From: Gigaspora rosea
Taxonomy: Eukaryota; Glomeromycota; Glomeromycetes; Diversisporales; Gigasporaceae
Direction of reading: 5' to 3'
Assembly (NCBI GenBank): GCA_003550325.1
Contig: QKWP01000195.1
Location: 371,491 to 435,490 of the forward strand
Length of the DNA: 64,000 bases
The notes beneath the pieces were generated by a model. It did no database searches, was not told the DNA's origin, and worked only from the letters and a program-made list of their open reading frames with translations. Position numbers and translations under genes: made by a program. Shown in pieces: positions 1 to 11,354 of this stretch. Position 1 is the first letter of the stretch; each line of letters opens with the position of its first letter.

Positions 1-1060
1 ACATTTTCTTAAAAAATTATTGCTAAAATGAACAGGATTTCACAATCACACTGATAATTTATTGAACAATTAAATGATTAAGATTAATTATAGATTCTCT
101 TGAGACACAATCCCAAAATTATTGTGGTTTGCATAGTTCTGTGATCCCTATGATAAATTTTTTTATTATTAAATGATTGTGATTGTGATAACAATTGTTA
201 AAGCTGGCTAATTTATCATAAACATGAGCTTGACACTCACGATAAATTGGCTAGTTGTGATCACAATTACAATCATTTAAATATAAAAAATTAAGCATAT
301 GCAAACCACAATAAACTACATATGTACTTGCCATGATGATTTATTAAATAGTTAAATAATTACAGTTAATCATGCTTTCCATTGAAACACAATCGTTAAA
401 GTGAAGAAAATTAAATTTCGTACTCATGCTAGAATTAAATAATTACATTAATTATACATACATTTTTTTGAAACCAATCGTTAAAGCGAACAGAATTAAA
501 CCTAGTACATATATTTCTCTTGAATGAAAATAAACAGGATTAAACTTAATACTCACACTGGTTATTCAGTAGATCAATTACAAAATAATAATGTAATCAT
601 TTAAACGATCAATATTGCAATTTTTTCCTACAATTTGGTCACGTTTTTGGATCCTGCTAATCAAAAACATTAAAATATAAAACCCAAAATTTAATTAAAA
701 ATGGATAAATATGAATTAGATAGTATGGATAACAGTAAAAATTCACATGATAATTACTGATTACGATTTTGTTATGTTAATCATGCATTAATTTTTCTAA
801 ACTATATTGCAGTAGAGGTAACTTTATTGCTATATGATAAAAAAATATATTATGAAAAACATATGGGAAAAGGTTCGCTATCCAAGCAAGCTCTAGCATT
901 ACATACTCAAACTTCAATGCCTACGACAAAGTCTCTAGGCTAGGACTAGTTATTTGAACTCGTACTAATTATTCTCCTAATTTGTCAAACACATAAACTA
1001 CTCACCTCTTGGTTCCCAAATTCCCTAAACATCAAAGTCCTAAAAAAGCCCGCCTACTAC
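1..1060. other. AT-rich non-coding DNA with degenerate repeats
   Basis: No gene is seen here. A loosely repeated phrase (AATCGTTAAAG followed by GAACAG/GAAAATTAAA and a CTCATG/ACTCACAC stretch) recurs at about 380-420, 475-505 and 525-560, suggesting a decayed tandem repeat. It may be an eroded relative of the satellite that starts near 1385. Confidence 0.4.
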
Positions 1061-1124
1061 ATGAAAACCCCAAACAAAAGAAAGATAGCTAACATATCCA
1101 TATGGTTAAAAAGAAAATCGGAGC

Positions 1125-1318
1125 GTCATCCTTCAGGATCTATTTCAGGTCCTTGCACTGCTACTGCAACCACAGAACCTAACTATCCACTAATAAGGTC
1201 CTTGCTAGCAGCAGAGCCTAACTATTCACTTGTAAGGATCCTTGCATTGCCACTACAGCCGCGGAGCTCAAAAATTGCTATTGATGGTCCTTGCACTGTA
1301 CTACCACTGTAGTCGTGG
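1125..1318. repeat. Degenerate minisatellite (GGTCCTTGCA core)
   Basis: The phrase AGGTCCTTGCACTGCTACTGC recurs with changes near 1150, 1197, 1243 and 1287, each followed by a GCAGAGCCTAACTA-like stretch. A short open frame (1061-1312) crosses it, but its composition comes from the repeat, so I do not call a gene. Confidence 0.5.
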
Positions 1319-1384
1319 ATTCTTAACCATTCAATATATCGCCAAACAAAACTGACACTACTAATACTTGCAGGACCACTTAAA

Positions 1385-3215
1385 ATGGGTTAGGGAGATA
1401 GAGCCATGAACTTGAATAGCTTATTTTAATTATTTTAATTACTCAGTTTAGTACATAAATGATCTTTTATACACACTCACTGAGTGTTAAAAGAAATTAA
1501 ATAGAAATAAACATTAACTTGAATAGCTTATTTTTATTATTTAGATTAATACGTAAATGATCTTTATACTCATGCCCTAAATTAATACGAATAAAAAGAA
1601 ATTAAATAGTAAATAAACATGAACTTGAATAGCTTATTTTAATTACTTAGTTTAATTCGTAAATGATCTTTATACTCACTTTCTAAATTAATGTAAATAA
1701 ACATGAACTTGAATAGCTTATTTTAATTTCTTAGTTTAATACGTAAATGATCTTTATACTCACACACTGAGTGTTAAAAGAAATTCAATAGTAAATAACC
1801 ATAAACTTTGAATAGATTATTTTAATTACTTAGTTTAATACGCAAATGATCTTTATACTCACACACTGAGTGTTAAAAGAAATTAAATAGTAAATAAGCA
1901 TGAACTTGATTGAATAACTTATTTTAATTATTAGTTTAATACGTAAATGATCTTTAAACTCACAAACTAAATTAATACGAATAAAAAGAAATTAAATAGT
2001 AAATAAACATGAACTTGAATAGCTTATTTTAATTACTTAGTTTAATTCGTAAATGATCTTTATACTCACTTTCTAAATTAATGTAAATAAACATGAACTT
2101 GAATAGCTTATTTTAATTTCTTAGTTTAATACGTAAATGATCTTTATACTCACACACTGAGTGTTAAAAGAAATTCAATAGTAAATAACCATAAACTTTG
2201 AATAGATTATTTTAATTACTTAGTTTAATACGCAAATGATCTTTATACTCACACACTGAGTGTTAAAAGAAATTAAATAGTAAATAAGCATGAACTTGAT
2301 TGAATAACTTATTTTAATTATTAGTTTAATACGTAAATGATCTTTAAACTCACAAACTAAATTAATATGAATAAAAAGAAATTAAATAGTAAATAAACAT
2401 GAACTTGAATAGCTTATTTTAATTGCTTAGTTTAATTCGTAAATGATCTTTATACTCACTTTCTAAATTAATGTAAATAAACATGAACTTGAATAGCTTA
2501 TTTTAATTTCTTAGTTTAATACGTAAATGATCTTTATACTCACACACTGAGTGTTAAAAGAAATTCAATAGTAAATAACCATAAACTTTGAATAGATTAT
2601 TTTAATTACTTAGTTTAATACGTAAATAATCTTTATACTCACACACTGAGTGTTAAAAGAAATTAAATAGTAAATAAAAATGAACTTGAATAACTTATTT
2701 TAATTACTTAGTTTAATACGTAAATGATCTTTATACTCACTCCTTGAGTGTTAAAAGAAATTAAATAGTAAATAAACATGAATTGAATAGCTTATTTTAA
2801 TTTCTTAATTTAATACGTAAATGATCTTTATACTCACGCACTAAATTAATGCGAATAAAAAGAAATTAAATAGTAAATAAACATGAACTTGAATAGCTTT
2901 TTTAATTGCTTAGTTTATGCGTAAATGATCTTTATATTCACGCCCTAAATTAATGCGAATAAAAAGAAATTAAATAATAATAAACATGAGCTTTAATAGT
3001 TTATTTTAATTACTTTAGTTTAATACATAAATGATCTTTATACTCACGTTCTAAATTAATGCAAAAAAAAAATTAAATAGTAAATGAACATGAACTTGAA
3101 TAGCTTATTTTAATTACTAGTTTAATATGTAAATGATCTTTATACTCACATCCTAAATTAATGCGAATAAAAAGAAATTAAATAGTAAATAAACATGAAC
3201 TTGAATCTTATTTAC
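1385..3215. repeat. Satellite array, ~84-109 bp monomers in a 390-bp higher-order unit
   Basis: About 19 monomers share the phrases AACTTGAATAGCTTATTTTA and CGTAAATGATCTTTATACTC. The same monomer starts at 1621, 2011 and 2401, exactly 390 bp apart, and the four monomers inside each block differ in length (about 84, 97, 101 and 109 bp). Outside 1621-2790 the monomers are more diverged. The last copy ends near 3215. No genes. Confidence 0.9.
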
Positions 3216-4424
3216 CAAGGCGAAACAAAAGATAATTCATTCCTTAACGTCCGCATGCCCACAACACTACTTCAATATATCCTATTTACTGATTTTCATA
3301 GAAACCTGCTAAAATCATATGTCATCCCAATAAAAACAATAAAAAGCCTCAACCAAAGCACTGGACTAACCATAAATGACAAAAATCAAAGGTGATCAAT
3401 AAAGTCAGCTGATCTCGCAACAATGATCGCTTCGTCACGAGCTTAACTCATCGTTGAAAGTTGTGCACAGCCACAAGTCTATCAAAATGAAATCGATTTC
3501 ATATGGTATTAAACAAATTTTTAAGCAAATCAAGTTAAATAATGTTCACTTACATGATTATATTTTCGTAATAATTATTACAAATTCAAATGTGCATAGC
3601 CACAGTGTTAATACAACACAAAATCACTCAAATTGACAAACTCAATAAATTGTCAAATTTACATTACTAATCATATCGAAGCATGTAAAAAAAAAAATTA
3701 GAACTACATACACATGTACACACATGCACACATTATACGAACATAATTCAACGTATATATACATAATTTCCTCCAATTCATATTACTAATCATATCGAAG
3801 TGTGAAAAAATTAATGAAATAACCAATTTGAAAGTATTTTAGTTTGATATAAAAAAAAAAATTTAAACTAACTTTGTTATACATATACGTGTGCGTCATG
3901 TACGTATTCACTGCGAAAATGGTAGTCTCAGAACAAAGGTGGGGTTATGCTTTCTTATCCTAATCAGGCATGTTTATTGTGTTTTGGGTCTAAAGCAGGC
4001 AATATAATGAATCACACCCACCACTATATATTTCTCTGTTAGCATTGTTGCAAACAGGTTTCGAAGGTTGGAATGTCAATCAGTTGTTGTAATCCAGTTT
4101 CCCACCCTGTCAGAGCTCATGCAGGGGCATGTGAAAGCACAAGCGTATCACTGCTAGAACAAATAAATTATATTAATAAAGTAAATATAGATAATAAATG
4201 ATTGGCTTAGCGAAACACTAACGATCATAGAAGGCTTTAATTTTAAGATTATCAAATCATCTGGGCGGTAAAAAATCCGAAAATAAAAAAGTAAAAAATA
4301 CAAAAATCTCAAGATGCGTAACAGAATTTATACTAAAACAAATACTTTTTGCTGGTAAAATTGCAAAATACGTCTAAAAAGATATATAGCAAAGCGAGCA
4401 AAATCGTTTGTTAGCACAGCGCTG
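3216..4424. other. Non-coding AT-rich DNA
   Basis: No gene is supported. A phrase ATTACTAATCATATCGAAG is repeated at about 3663 and 3783. Short open frames at 3195-3395 and 3454-3636 have no recognisable motif and are probably chance. The string CACTATATAT at 4022 matches the first 10 bases of the CACTA-like end at 5252 read inward (see that entry). Confidence 0.4.
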
Positions 4425-4476
4425 CAAGAGCAAGAGCATGAGCAAGAGCATGAGCATGAGCATGAGCATGAGCATA
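4425..4476. repeat. GAGCAT hexanucleotide microsatellite
   Basis: Six-base units AGAGCA/TGAGCA are repeated about eight times. On the minus strand they give an alternating His-Ala run inside a 64-codon open frame, which I take as a by-product of the repeat. Confidence 0.85.
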
Positions 4477-4659
4477 GTATAGTCTACAAGACGCGATCAA
4501 TTTTGTGAAACTACAAATCACCTTCTTTAGTAATTTTTTTATTAAAATGGAACAGAATAATGCATAAGCAAACATAAACATAAGCACAAAAGCAAAAAAA
4601 GGCAAATCTAGGGGTTACAACTTTAATCGAGCTTTTTTAATGCTTTAACGAGCGAGTGT

Positions 4660-4912
4660 AGTCACTTTAATTCATAAATGAAAGAGTAGAATAAATTAGA
4701 GATAAAAAAATTGAATAAATGAATAAACCGAAATTCAGAAATATTGAATATACCCGGGGAGCAATCCTTAAAGTTTCTTTAAAAATTCACTAAATATTTC
4801 AAATAATCAATTTCATCAAAAGTTGGAAAATGATTACGATCAGTAGATACTTCAAGTACTTCTTGGCGAAGACGACCCTGAATATCAGATTCTTTTGCGA
4901 GAAAGTATAACT
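4660..4912 (-). pseudogene. Cytochrome P450 gene fragment (exon 4 + intron 4)
   Basis: On the minus strand this matches the end of exon 4 and the following intron of the P450 genes at 19776-21663 and 44187-46069, including the stretch encoding the ExxR (KETLR) region and the start of intron 4 at the same donor. It has base changes and small indels that break the frame. Because intron sequence is present, the piece came from genomic DNA and not from a spliced mRNA. It stops abruptly at about 4912, where the subterminal repeats of a CACTA-like end begin. It is non-functional: the I-helix start, haem loop and N-terminus are missing. Confidence 0.85.
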
Positions 4913-5252
4913 TCCTATCTAAGTAGTTACTTTAAATAGATATCTAAAGTAACTATTTCAGATATCTAAAGTAGCTACTTTAAATATCTAAAATAGCTAC
5001 TTAAGACATATAAAGTCGCTACTGAAGTAGCTACTTAAGATATATAAAGTCGCTACTGAAGTAGCTACTTTATATACCTGATGTAGTTACTTGAAAATCT
5101 AAAGTAGCCACTTTATATAGGGTGCTACCGCAACATTAGAGTGTGCTGTCAGCTATGTAAAACAAACCTATATGAGATATCATATAAAAATCCATTATCT
5201 AAGATTTTTTTATGCTATCATGTGTATCAACACAACAGTACATATATAGTGA
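4913..5252. mobile_element. CACTA-like transposon terminus with subterminal repeats
   Basis: The unit AAGTAGCTACTTTA(TATATC) is repeated in both orientations from 4915 to 5118. A less repetitive 130-bp stretch follows, ending in GTACATATATAGTG at 5252; its reverse complement begins CACTATATATGTAC. The same terminus, inverted, lies at 30669-30890. A CACTA start and short subterminal repeats in both orientations are known traits of CACTA elements. A possible partner end at 4022 matches for only 10 bases and no 3-bp target duplication is clear, so the full element (which would enclose the P450 fragment) is unproven. Confidence 0.5.
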
Positions 5253-6310
5253 TCGTGATGGCTTATAAGTTATGATTGCTATTATTAAAGAATATTTAGC
5301 TTATATGTGAATGCTATTATTTAAAAAAAAAACTTTTTAGATGTATAGGACGAATTTTATTACTTTTTCAATCGTTTAAAATAAACTTCATCAAGCATAT
5401 TTCTAACAAAGTTACATTAAAAGATTCGTATTTTAAAGTAGACATTTTGTGCCCATCAAAAATTTTCTTTTTCTTCTGTCTCTTTGTCTTTATTTATTTT
5501 TGTTCGAATTTAAATGTTAACATAGAAGTGTGGCATAAAAATTTAACGTAATATTGTTATAAATAAGTTTAAGATTGATATAAGCCAAAACATTCGAAAA
5601 AATAATGTAATTCGTTCACATTTAAAAATGTTCGAATCATACTTTAATATTTAATATTATATACTGTAGCATAACCAACCATCCTGATCACTATATTGCA
5701 AAATTATATTACAAAAAAAAAAAAATAAATAAATAAACAAAAATAATTTACTAGCAATTTTACTAGTAGACCTCACATAAATTTGATATATAATGATCGT
5801 CCACCCCAATGCAACATGCAACATGTACATGGTAGTTTAATTATTCGAATTAATCGATTTCTGATATTAAACTAATAAAAAGTAGGCGCCTAAAAATTTT
5901 CTAACCATTTAATCTTATAACGTGTTAATCATTTGATTCAGCCGGCATTAAATTAATTTTGACCACGACTAATATAATTCAATTCGAAACTATGAAACAA
6001 TTTTTATGTAATTAAACGGTACAAAAAAATAAATATTTAGGGTTTCAAAATAAGTAGAAATTTTTATGTACTACGTTGAATTATAAATCGGAAAAATAAA
6101 TCAAATAAACTCTGATTTTAATTTAAATCCCCAATTGAGTGTGCGCTATAATATATATCATATGTACACTTAACTCTAACTCTAATTAACTGGAAATTTA
6201 ATTCCAAATCACTTAAATCCAATACCCAATTACGACATATACAGTAATAATGTAGAAACCTTTTATTGCTTGGCCACCAATTCTGCTAAACTAGAGATTA
6301 TTCTAGGTAT
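5253..6310. repeat. Duplicated segment (copies at 31.3 and 43.3 kb)
   Basis: Bases 5258-5935 match 31336-31957 in the same orientation with small indels. Bases 5930-6310 match 43306-43880, which carries an extra insertion of about 240 bp at 43504-43740. No open frame is conserved. The two halves meet near 5930-5935, so the 5-kb copy joins pieces that lie apart elsewhere. Confidence 0.8.
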
Positions 6311-7296
6311 TTACCAGTACGATTACATTTTTGTGTAACATGAAATGTGTATAGATGGTTTCCTTCAGCTTTTTTGATGTCGCTTATCCTGTTTTTTGAC
6401 AAAACCTTTTTTTAGTAGGGGTAATGATTTTCATTTTTCCAATTCAGTCAGAGCTATGGTGATTCTGACGGCACGGGATGACAACATGTGCATGTGTTGA
6501 ACGATGGTGTGGGAAGGAAATATATTCGTAAATTGTGTTGTCAAAAATGACATTATATGTTGCAATTGACTAATAGTATGGGATACTTTTTTTAAATTAT
6601 ACCTGTTTAGTATTGTTAATTAATGCGTGCGTGATCTGATTTTGAATGAAATCTTATATCGAGTAGTAATAAAATACATTTATTGCGATACATTAAGTCC
6701 TTGTACTCCTAATAAGGGAGTTAAGTAATCGACGTAGATTGTTATCAGATCGATACCGATAAAATGTTTTTGGCACTTTGCCGTTTTTGATTTCTATGTC
6801 CAAAAACCGTAATCAGACCGTGAGAAAATTTTAAGTTATGACGATATTATTTAAACCTTTAATCATTGAGACATATGATCATTTGCATGTTAAATGTCGT
6901 AATATATTTGTCATAATTGTAATGATATAACCTAAAATAATTTCAACGCAAATTAACTCAACCCTAACCACATATTGTGATTATTAGAATAACGAGCAAG
7001 TTTTGTATGAGATTTTTTACAGTAATTCTTGATAGAAGCACAATAATACTCAAACTTAAAACGTATTATATGTCAAGTAAGTTTGTAACAGAATTCTTGT
7101 AGTAATTCACGATAGAAATTCTAATACATACTAATTCACCTTTTCATCATTACTGATATAAACTACAATAGCTTATATGATGCATGTTGTGAGAGTAGTG
7201 GGTATCGGGTATACGACTGAAAACCACTAATAACACTCTATCTAATCAAACCAAGGGGCATGGTTGATTCGGTCCAGGTCTCTAGATTCTTTTAGG
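6311..7296. other. Non-coding AT-rich DNA with a dispersed repeat
   Basis: No gene is seen. Bases 6955-7145 contain a dispersed repeat (AACTCAACC.TAACCACATA, then GTAAGTTTGTAACAGAAT and GTAATTCACGATAGAAAT) that recurs at 9185-9225, 18120-18260 and 18780-18990. Confidence 0.5.
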
Positions 7297-7304
7297 GTGT
7301 TGCC

Positions 7305-8362
7305 TAGGGCTGTAAATTGATTCTATAATAATCGTTTTAATCGAATTAGAATCGATTCTCATTCTGTATAATTGTTTTAATCGTTTTTTACAAACGATTA
7401 AATATTCTAAAATCGATTCTAAGATTTAGAATCGATTCTAAATATATAATCGTTTTATATTAAATATTTAAATGCATAAATTTTTGATAAATATCCTCTT
7501 CATTTTAAGTGTATGTGTAAAAAATATAAAGCTATGTTTATTATTGAAAACAATAGGCTTAAAGTTTAAAAACATAATACGCTTTATAATTTTTAATAAG
7601 TTACAATGATGTGATTTCAGATAGCCAGAGGCTTTGAAAAATAATAAGTTAAATAGTAACAAACACAACCGTTTATATTTTTTATGTGCTTATCTAAAAA
7701 CTGAGAATATTAAAAATTAGCGACAGTATTAAATAAATATTATAGAATGGCTTAGCTTAATACAAATGATAGGCTTATTGTTTTTAATAACAAACACAGC
7801 ATTATATTTTCTTATATATCTAAAAGTAATAGTCTGTAAGTATAAAACTAATAATTATAAAATGGCTGAATACAAATAATAAGCATAAGGATTTTAATTA
7901 TCGAATGTACTCTATTTTTTATAATAGTTTTAAATATATAAATATTCGATACAAATAATTTAATTAAGAGTTTATTTTTGTTCGTATCAATATGGCTACT
8001 ACAACAAGAGCTAAACGTCTTCAACTTGAAAAACAACAAAATACTTCATTAATTGAAAATAATAATTAAATGAAGATGATAGATTAAAATAATTTGATTT
8101 TAGAGTGCAGTTTTTTTAGCATTTGCTTTTTTCTCCACAATTTTTTAATTTATATTTTATTTTATATAATTATTCTATTTATTACTTTTTTTATACATTA
8201 AAAAAAAAATTAAATTTTATTGTTTATAAATAACATAGCATTTAACAGTATAAAACAGATTAAAGCTCAGTATGACAAATCAAAAGATTCGATCATCGAT
8301 TCTAAAACGATTTTAGGGATTCAATCATCGATTCTAATTTTTAGAATCGATTTACAGTCCTA
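7305..8362. mobile_element. hAT-type transposable element, 1058 bp, non-autonomous
   Basis: The ends are inverted: TAGGGCTGTAAATTGATTCTA at 7305 and its counterpart finishing ...TTTACAGTCCTA at 8362. Eight-base direct repeats flank it: GTGTTGCC at 7297-7304 and GTCTTGCC at 8363-8370, one mismatch. Eight-base duplications and TAGGG-type ends are the hAT signature. Many GAATCGATTCTA motifs cluster near both ends, as subterminal binding sites would. No transposase is encoded. A tiny plus-strand frame at 7992-8069 (starting MATTTRAKRLQLEK) could be a relic of a transposase first exon, but that is a guess. Confidence 0.85.
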
Positions 8363-8450
8363 GTCTTGCCATGGTGTGGTCAAATGAGGATAAGTATTTT
8401 GGGGATTTCTTGTGAATAGTTTTCTGTAAGTTGTTCAAATTCGTTATACT

Positions 8451-8806
8451 TAGGCTGTGCAAAGTTGATTTTTCGTTTTGCATTACATGAATTTCAAAAT
8501 TCGGGATGGACAGACAGTTTTTTTTTTAATTTACTGCAAATAGAATAATGTTCACATTTATGTATACACAAGGATAATTTTTCATTTAGCACAACTAGGA
8601 ATCAAAATTTGGGCTGGCAGTCATACTTAGTCCTATTTGACAACTACGGGAAATTAAGGTCTTTATCGGGTGACACTAGATGAAATAGTGGGAAAAAATA
8701 GATGTCAAAAAATCGAACAATTGGCACAATTGGGATAAAAAAAAAAAAATTGAAAAAATTGGATGGCGGGTAATGCAAACCGAAAAATCAACTTTATTTG
8801 ACCTTA
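8451..8806. mobile_element. MITE, GCAAAGTTGATTTTTCG family
   Basis: The left end is TAGGCTGTGCAAAGTTGATT and the right end is its imperfect inverse, ending ATCAACTTTATTTGACCTTA. The terminal repeats extend about 37 bp, to GTTTTGCATTAC. The same family occurs at 29985-30360, 42080-42322 and 42601-42930, partly at 28190-28506, and as the source of the tandem arrays at 37-42 kb. It has no coding capacity. Confidence 0.75.
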
Positions 8807-9419
8807 TATAATTTTTTTATTCTAGTCACAATGGTTGAAAGGCTCTAATATAATCGTTAATATTATTAACGATCGTCACGTGAACAAGGCGAAATTAGAT
8901 GATTCTGGCGATTAATTTAACAATGGAATGGATTAGTTGATCGATAAATCAGATAATTAAGGTTTAATCAATATATGATTTTATATAAAAGGTAATTAAT
9001 TTGATTTCTTCCTTTAACTGGTTATACTGAATAGAATTCAAAGCATGGGTTACAAAGTCACAACTAACAATACAACTTAGAGTAACAAATATTCTACAGA
9101 TGAAAAGTAAGTTTAATAAGTGATTTATTACAACAATTTTGGGGTAAAGGGAAACTTTCTCAGAGCTAAAATTTCTACTCTTATTTCAATACAAATTAAT
9201 TCAACCTTAACCACATACTGTAATGCCCTATGAAAACTCGATACACGGGAATGCATGTAAAAATACGAAATTGTATGCGGGTAAGCACAGGTTTCAAAAT
9301 CACTGCACAAAAACTGCACAGAAACTGATCATTCAAAAAATTTAATACATGTTATCACACGAAAAATTGAAATTCGTGCACTATCGTGCATAGATTATAT
9401 CCATATATTGACATGTATT
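8807..9419. other. Non-coding DNA
   Basis: No gene is supported. It contains one copy of the dispersed AACCTTAACCACATA repeat near 9195. Confidence 0.4.
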
Positions 9420-9745
9420 AATCTTTATGATTATATGACTTTTGTGCATTAACATGCACAATCGTTAAGATTCTTAACGATCATAATTTTCATGCACTGA
9501 CGTGCACAATTGTTAAGATTCTTAACAATTATAATTTTGTGCACTGACGTGCACAATCGTTAAGATTCTTAATGATTATAATTTCAGTGCACTAACGTCA
9601 CGGTCATCACAATCGTTAAGATTCCTTAACGATCACAATTTTGTATACTGAAGTTAAGATTCTTAACAATCATAATTTTCGTGTGCTGCTGTGCACAATC
9701 ATTAAGATTCTTAATGATCATTCTTAACGATCATATCATTATTGC
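9420..9745. repeat. Palindromic repeat array, left part (~60-bp units)
   Basis: Units contain GTGCAC..., then CGTTAAGATTCTTAACGATC (a near-perfect palindrome), then ATAATTTT.GTGCACTGAC. About five units are seen. It belongs with the 24-bp array at 14309-14960; transposon insertions now separate the parts. Confidence 0.85.
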
Positions 9746-9988
9746 GCTTTGCAAAAATGTGTGACCTTTGCAGATCATAATGGCATGCAAAATCACGAGA
9801 AATCTGTCAATTCTTGTAGATTTTTTGATTCTTTAAGAATTTTAAAGATTTTAGATAAAATATAGATGTCATTGATTGAAAATTATGATCAATAATAATT
9901 AAATCTCAGAAAATTTTCTGCCATCATCACTGTGAAATCACAGGGTCACACTTTTTGCAAAGTGCTATAAGATTCTTAATGATCATAT

Positions 9989-10326
9989 GGGGTGATTTCA
10001 ATAGAAACACCCATTTTTACAATTTTTTGAAAATTGAGTTTTTATTTGATTCATATAAATTTTGGCATGATTGACATTTTTCAATTATAAATGAAAGTCG
10101 ATTTGCATAATAAAAAATCAAGATAATGTAAAAGAAAAATTACACAAGGCTACGTAGAGCCAACATATCACGAGATTACCGATAGTCACCTGTTTACCTT
10201 TAACCAATAAAAATCGTGAAATTTGATTAATCATGGATCAGTCTGAAAATCAAAACAAACGATTAAACTCAATTATCTCAAAATAAAATATATGTAAAAA
10301 TGGGCTGTTTCTATTGAAATCACTCC
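9989..10326. mobile_element. MITE copy 1 of the GGGGTGATTT family, 338 bp
   Basis: It starts GGGGTGATTTCAATAGAAAC and ends with the inverse, GTTTCTATTGAAATCACTCC. ATAT flanks it on both sides (9985-9988 and 10327-10330). It lies inside the palindromic array, whose unit contains GATCATATCGTTAAG, so the insertion hit ATAT and duplicated 4 bp. Both halves match, in inverted order, the two ends of MITE copy 2 (10414-14308). It is non-coding. Confidence 0.85.
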
Positions 10327-10330
10327 ATAT

Positions 10331-10409
10331 TATTAAGATTCTTAATGATCGTTCTTAATGATCATATCGTTAAGATTCTATTGATCATATCATTAAGATT
10401 CTAATGATC
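10331..10409. repeat. Palindromic array remnant between two insertions
   Basis: Three to four units of the TTAAGATTCT(T)AATGATCATAT type sit between the two MITE copies, which shows that both inserted into one array. Confidence 0.8.
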
Positions 10410-10764
10410 ATATGGGGTGATTTCAATAGAAACAGCCCATTTTTATATATATTTTATTTTGAGATAATTGAGTTTAATCATTTGTTTTGATTTTCGGACT
10501 GATCCAGGATTAATCAAATTTCACGATTTTTATTGGTTAAAGGTAAACAGGTGACTATCGGGTAATCTCGTGATAAGTTGGCTCTACGCAGCTTCAAGTA
10601 ATTTTTCTTTTACATTATATTGATTTTTTATTATGCAAATCGACTTTCATTTATACATATGGGCGGATTTTAGCTGATCTACGTGATAAAAAAAATGTTA
10701 ATAAAAATGTGATCAGTGATATCTTAATGGTTACACTAATTTGATAAAAATAATCAGTGCAGCA

Positions 10765-11352
10765 ATGTCGTCTAAACCTTTTAATTGTCTTTTATGTTCT
10801 AAAACTTATTCAACAAGGAGGTCTTTAATATCTCATGAAACAAAAAAACACACATGTAACCGTGTCGTACCTCACAGTTCTGGGTTTGAACTTCCCTCTA
10901 GTTGGTGCTTGTGCCAATTTCGGTCAGTTTTTCTTGCGAATGTAAAGTCCCGCCTTCATAGTCACCGAACGGCCCAAGGATTCAAACAGTTTACCATACA
11001 CTGTCCTGAAAATCTTTTTTTTTATGTGTTTCACCAAGAACCAGGCTTCGAATACCGGTTAACCCAGCGAAAGTATAAATGTATATATAAGGGAAAGGAG
11101 GGCTACCAAAAGATCGGCTATATTTTTGCGCACCCTGGCTGGGGAGAAAAAAAAACGAAAACAGGAAGTGAGGTTAAAGTAACAACTGAAAAGAAGGAAC
11201 CTGAAACGCAACAAACGGTCGAAGCTGAGTTTGGGTTCTTTTGGGAAGAACGAGCAACTAAAGAAGAATATAATGAAGGAACTTATACATGGGCGTATGG
11301 ACTTTTGAAGTTTACATTTGAAATTTGTAAGCGAAATATAGTTGTAGTCTGA
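10765..11352 (+). CDS. Transposon accessory protein with one C2H2 zinc finger (195 aa)
   Basis: The frame is intact from ATG at 10765; an in-frame TTG at 10741 would add 8 residues. Residues 6-29 form a classical C2H2 finger: C8-x2-C11-x12-H24-x4-H29, with Y15 and L21 near the usual hydrophobic positions. The rest is not recognised. It is rich in aromatic residues (EPGFEYRL, IFAHPGWGEKK) with a charged stretch near 140-160 (KKTKTGSEVKVTTEKKEPE). It lies just inside the left end of the transposon and runs toward the transposase; the two stop codons are 2 bp apart, so the 3' ends of the transcripts probably overlap. A role in binding the transposon ends or regulating transposition is an inference from position and the finger. 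It could also be a captured host gene. Confidence 0.65.
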   Translation: MSSKPFNCLLCSKTYSTRRSLISHETKKHTCNRVVPHSSGFELPSSWCLCQFRSVFLANVKSRLHSHRTAQGFKQFTIHCPENLFFYVFHQEPGFEYRLTQRKYKCIYKGKEGYQKIGYIFAHPGWGEKKTKTGSEVKVTTEKKEPETQQTVEAEFGFFWEERATKEEYNEGTYTWAYGLLKFTFEICKRNIVVV

Positions 11353-11354
11353 AT

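Noticed and set aside
4411..4605. His-Ala repeat protein on the minus strand
   Set aside because: It is a translation of the GAGCAT microsatellite with no other support.
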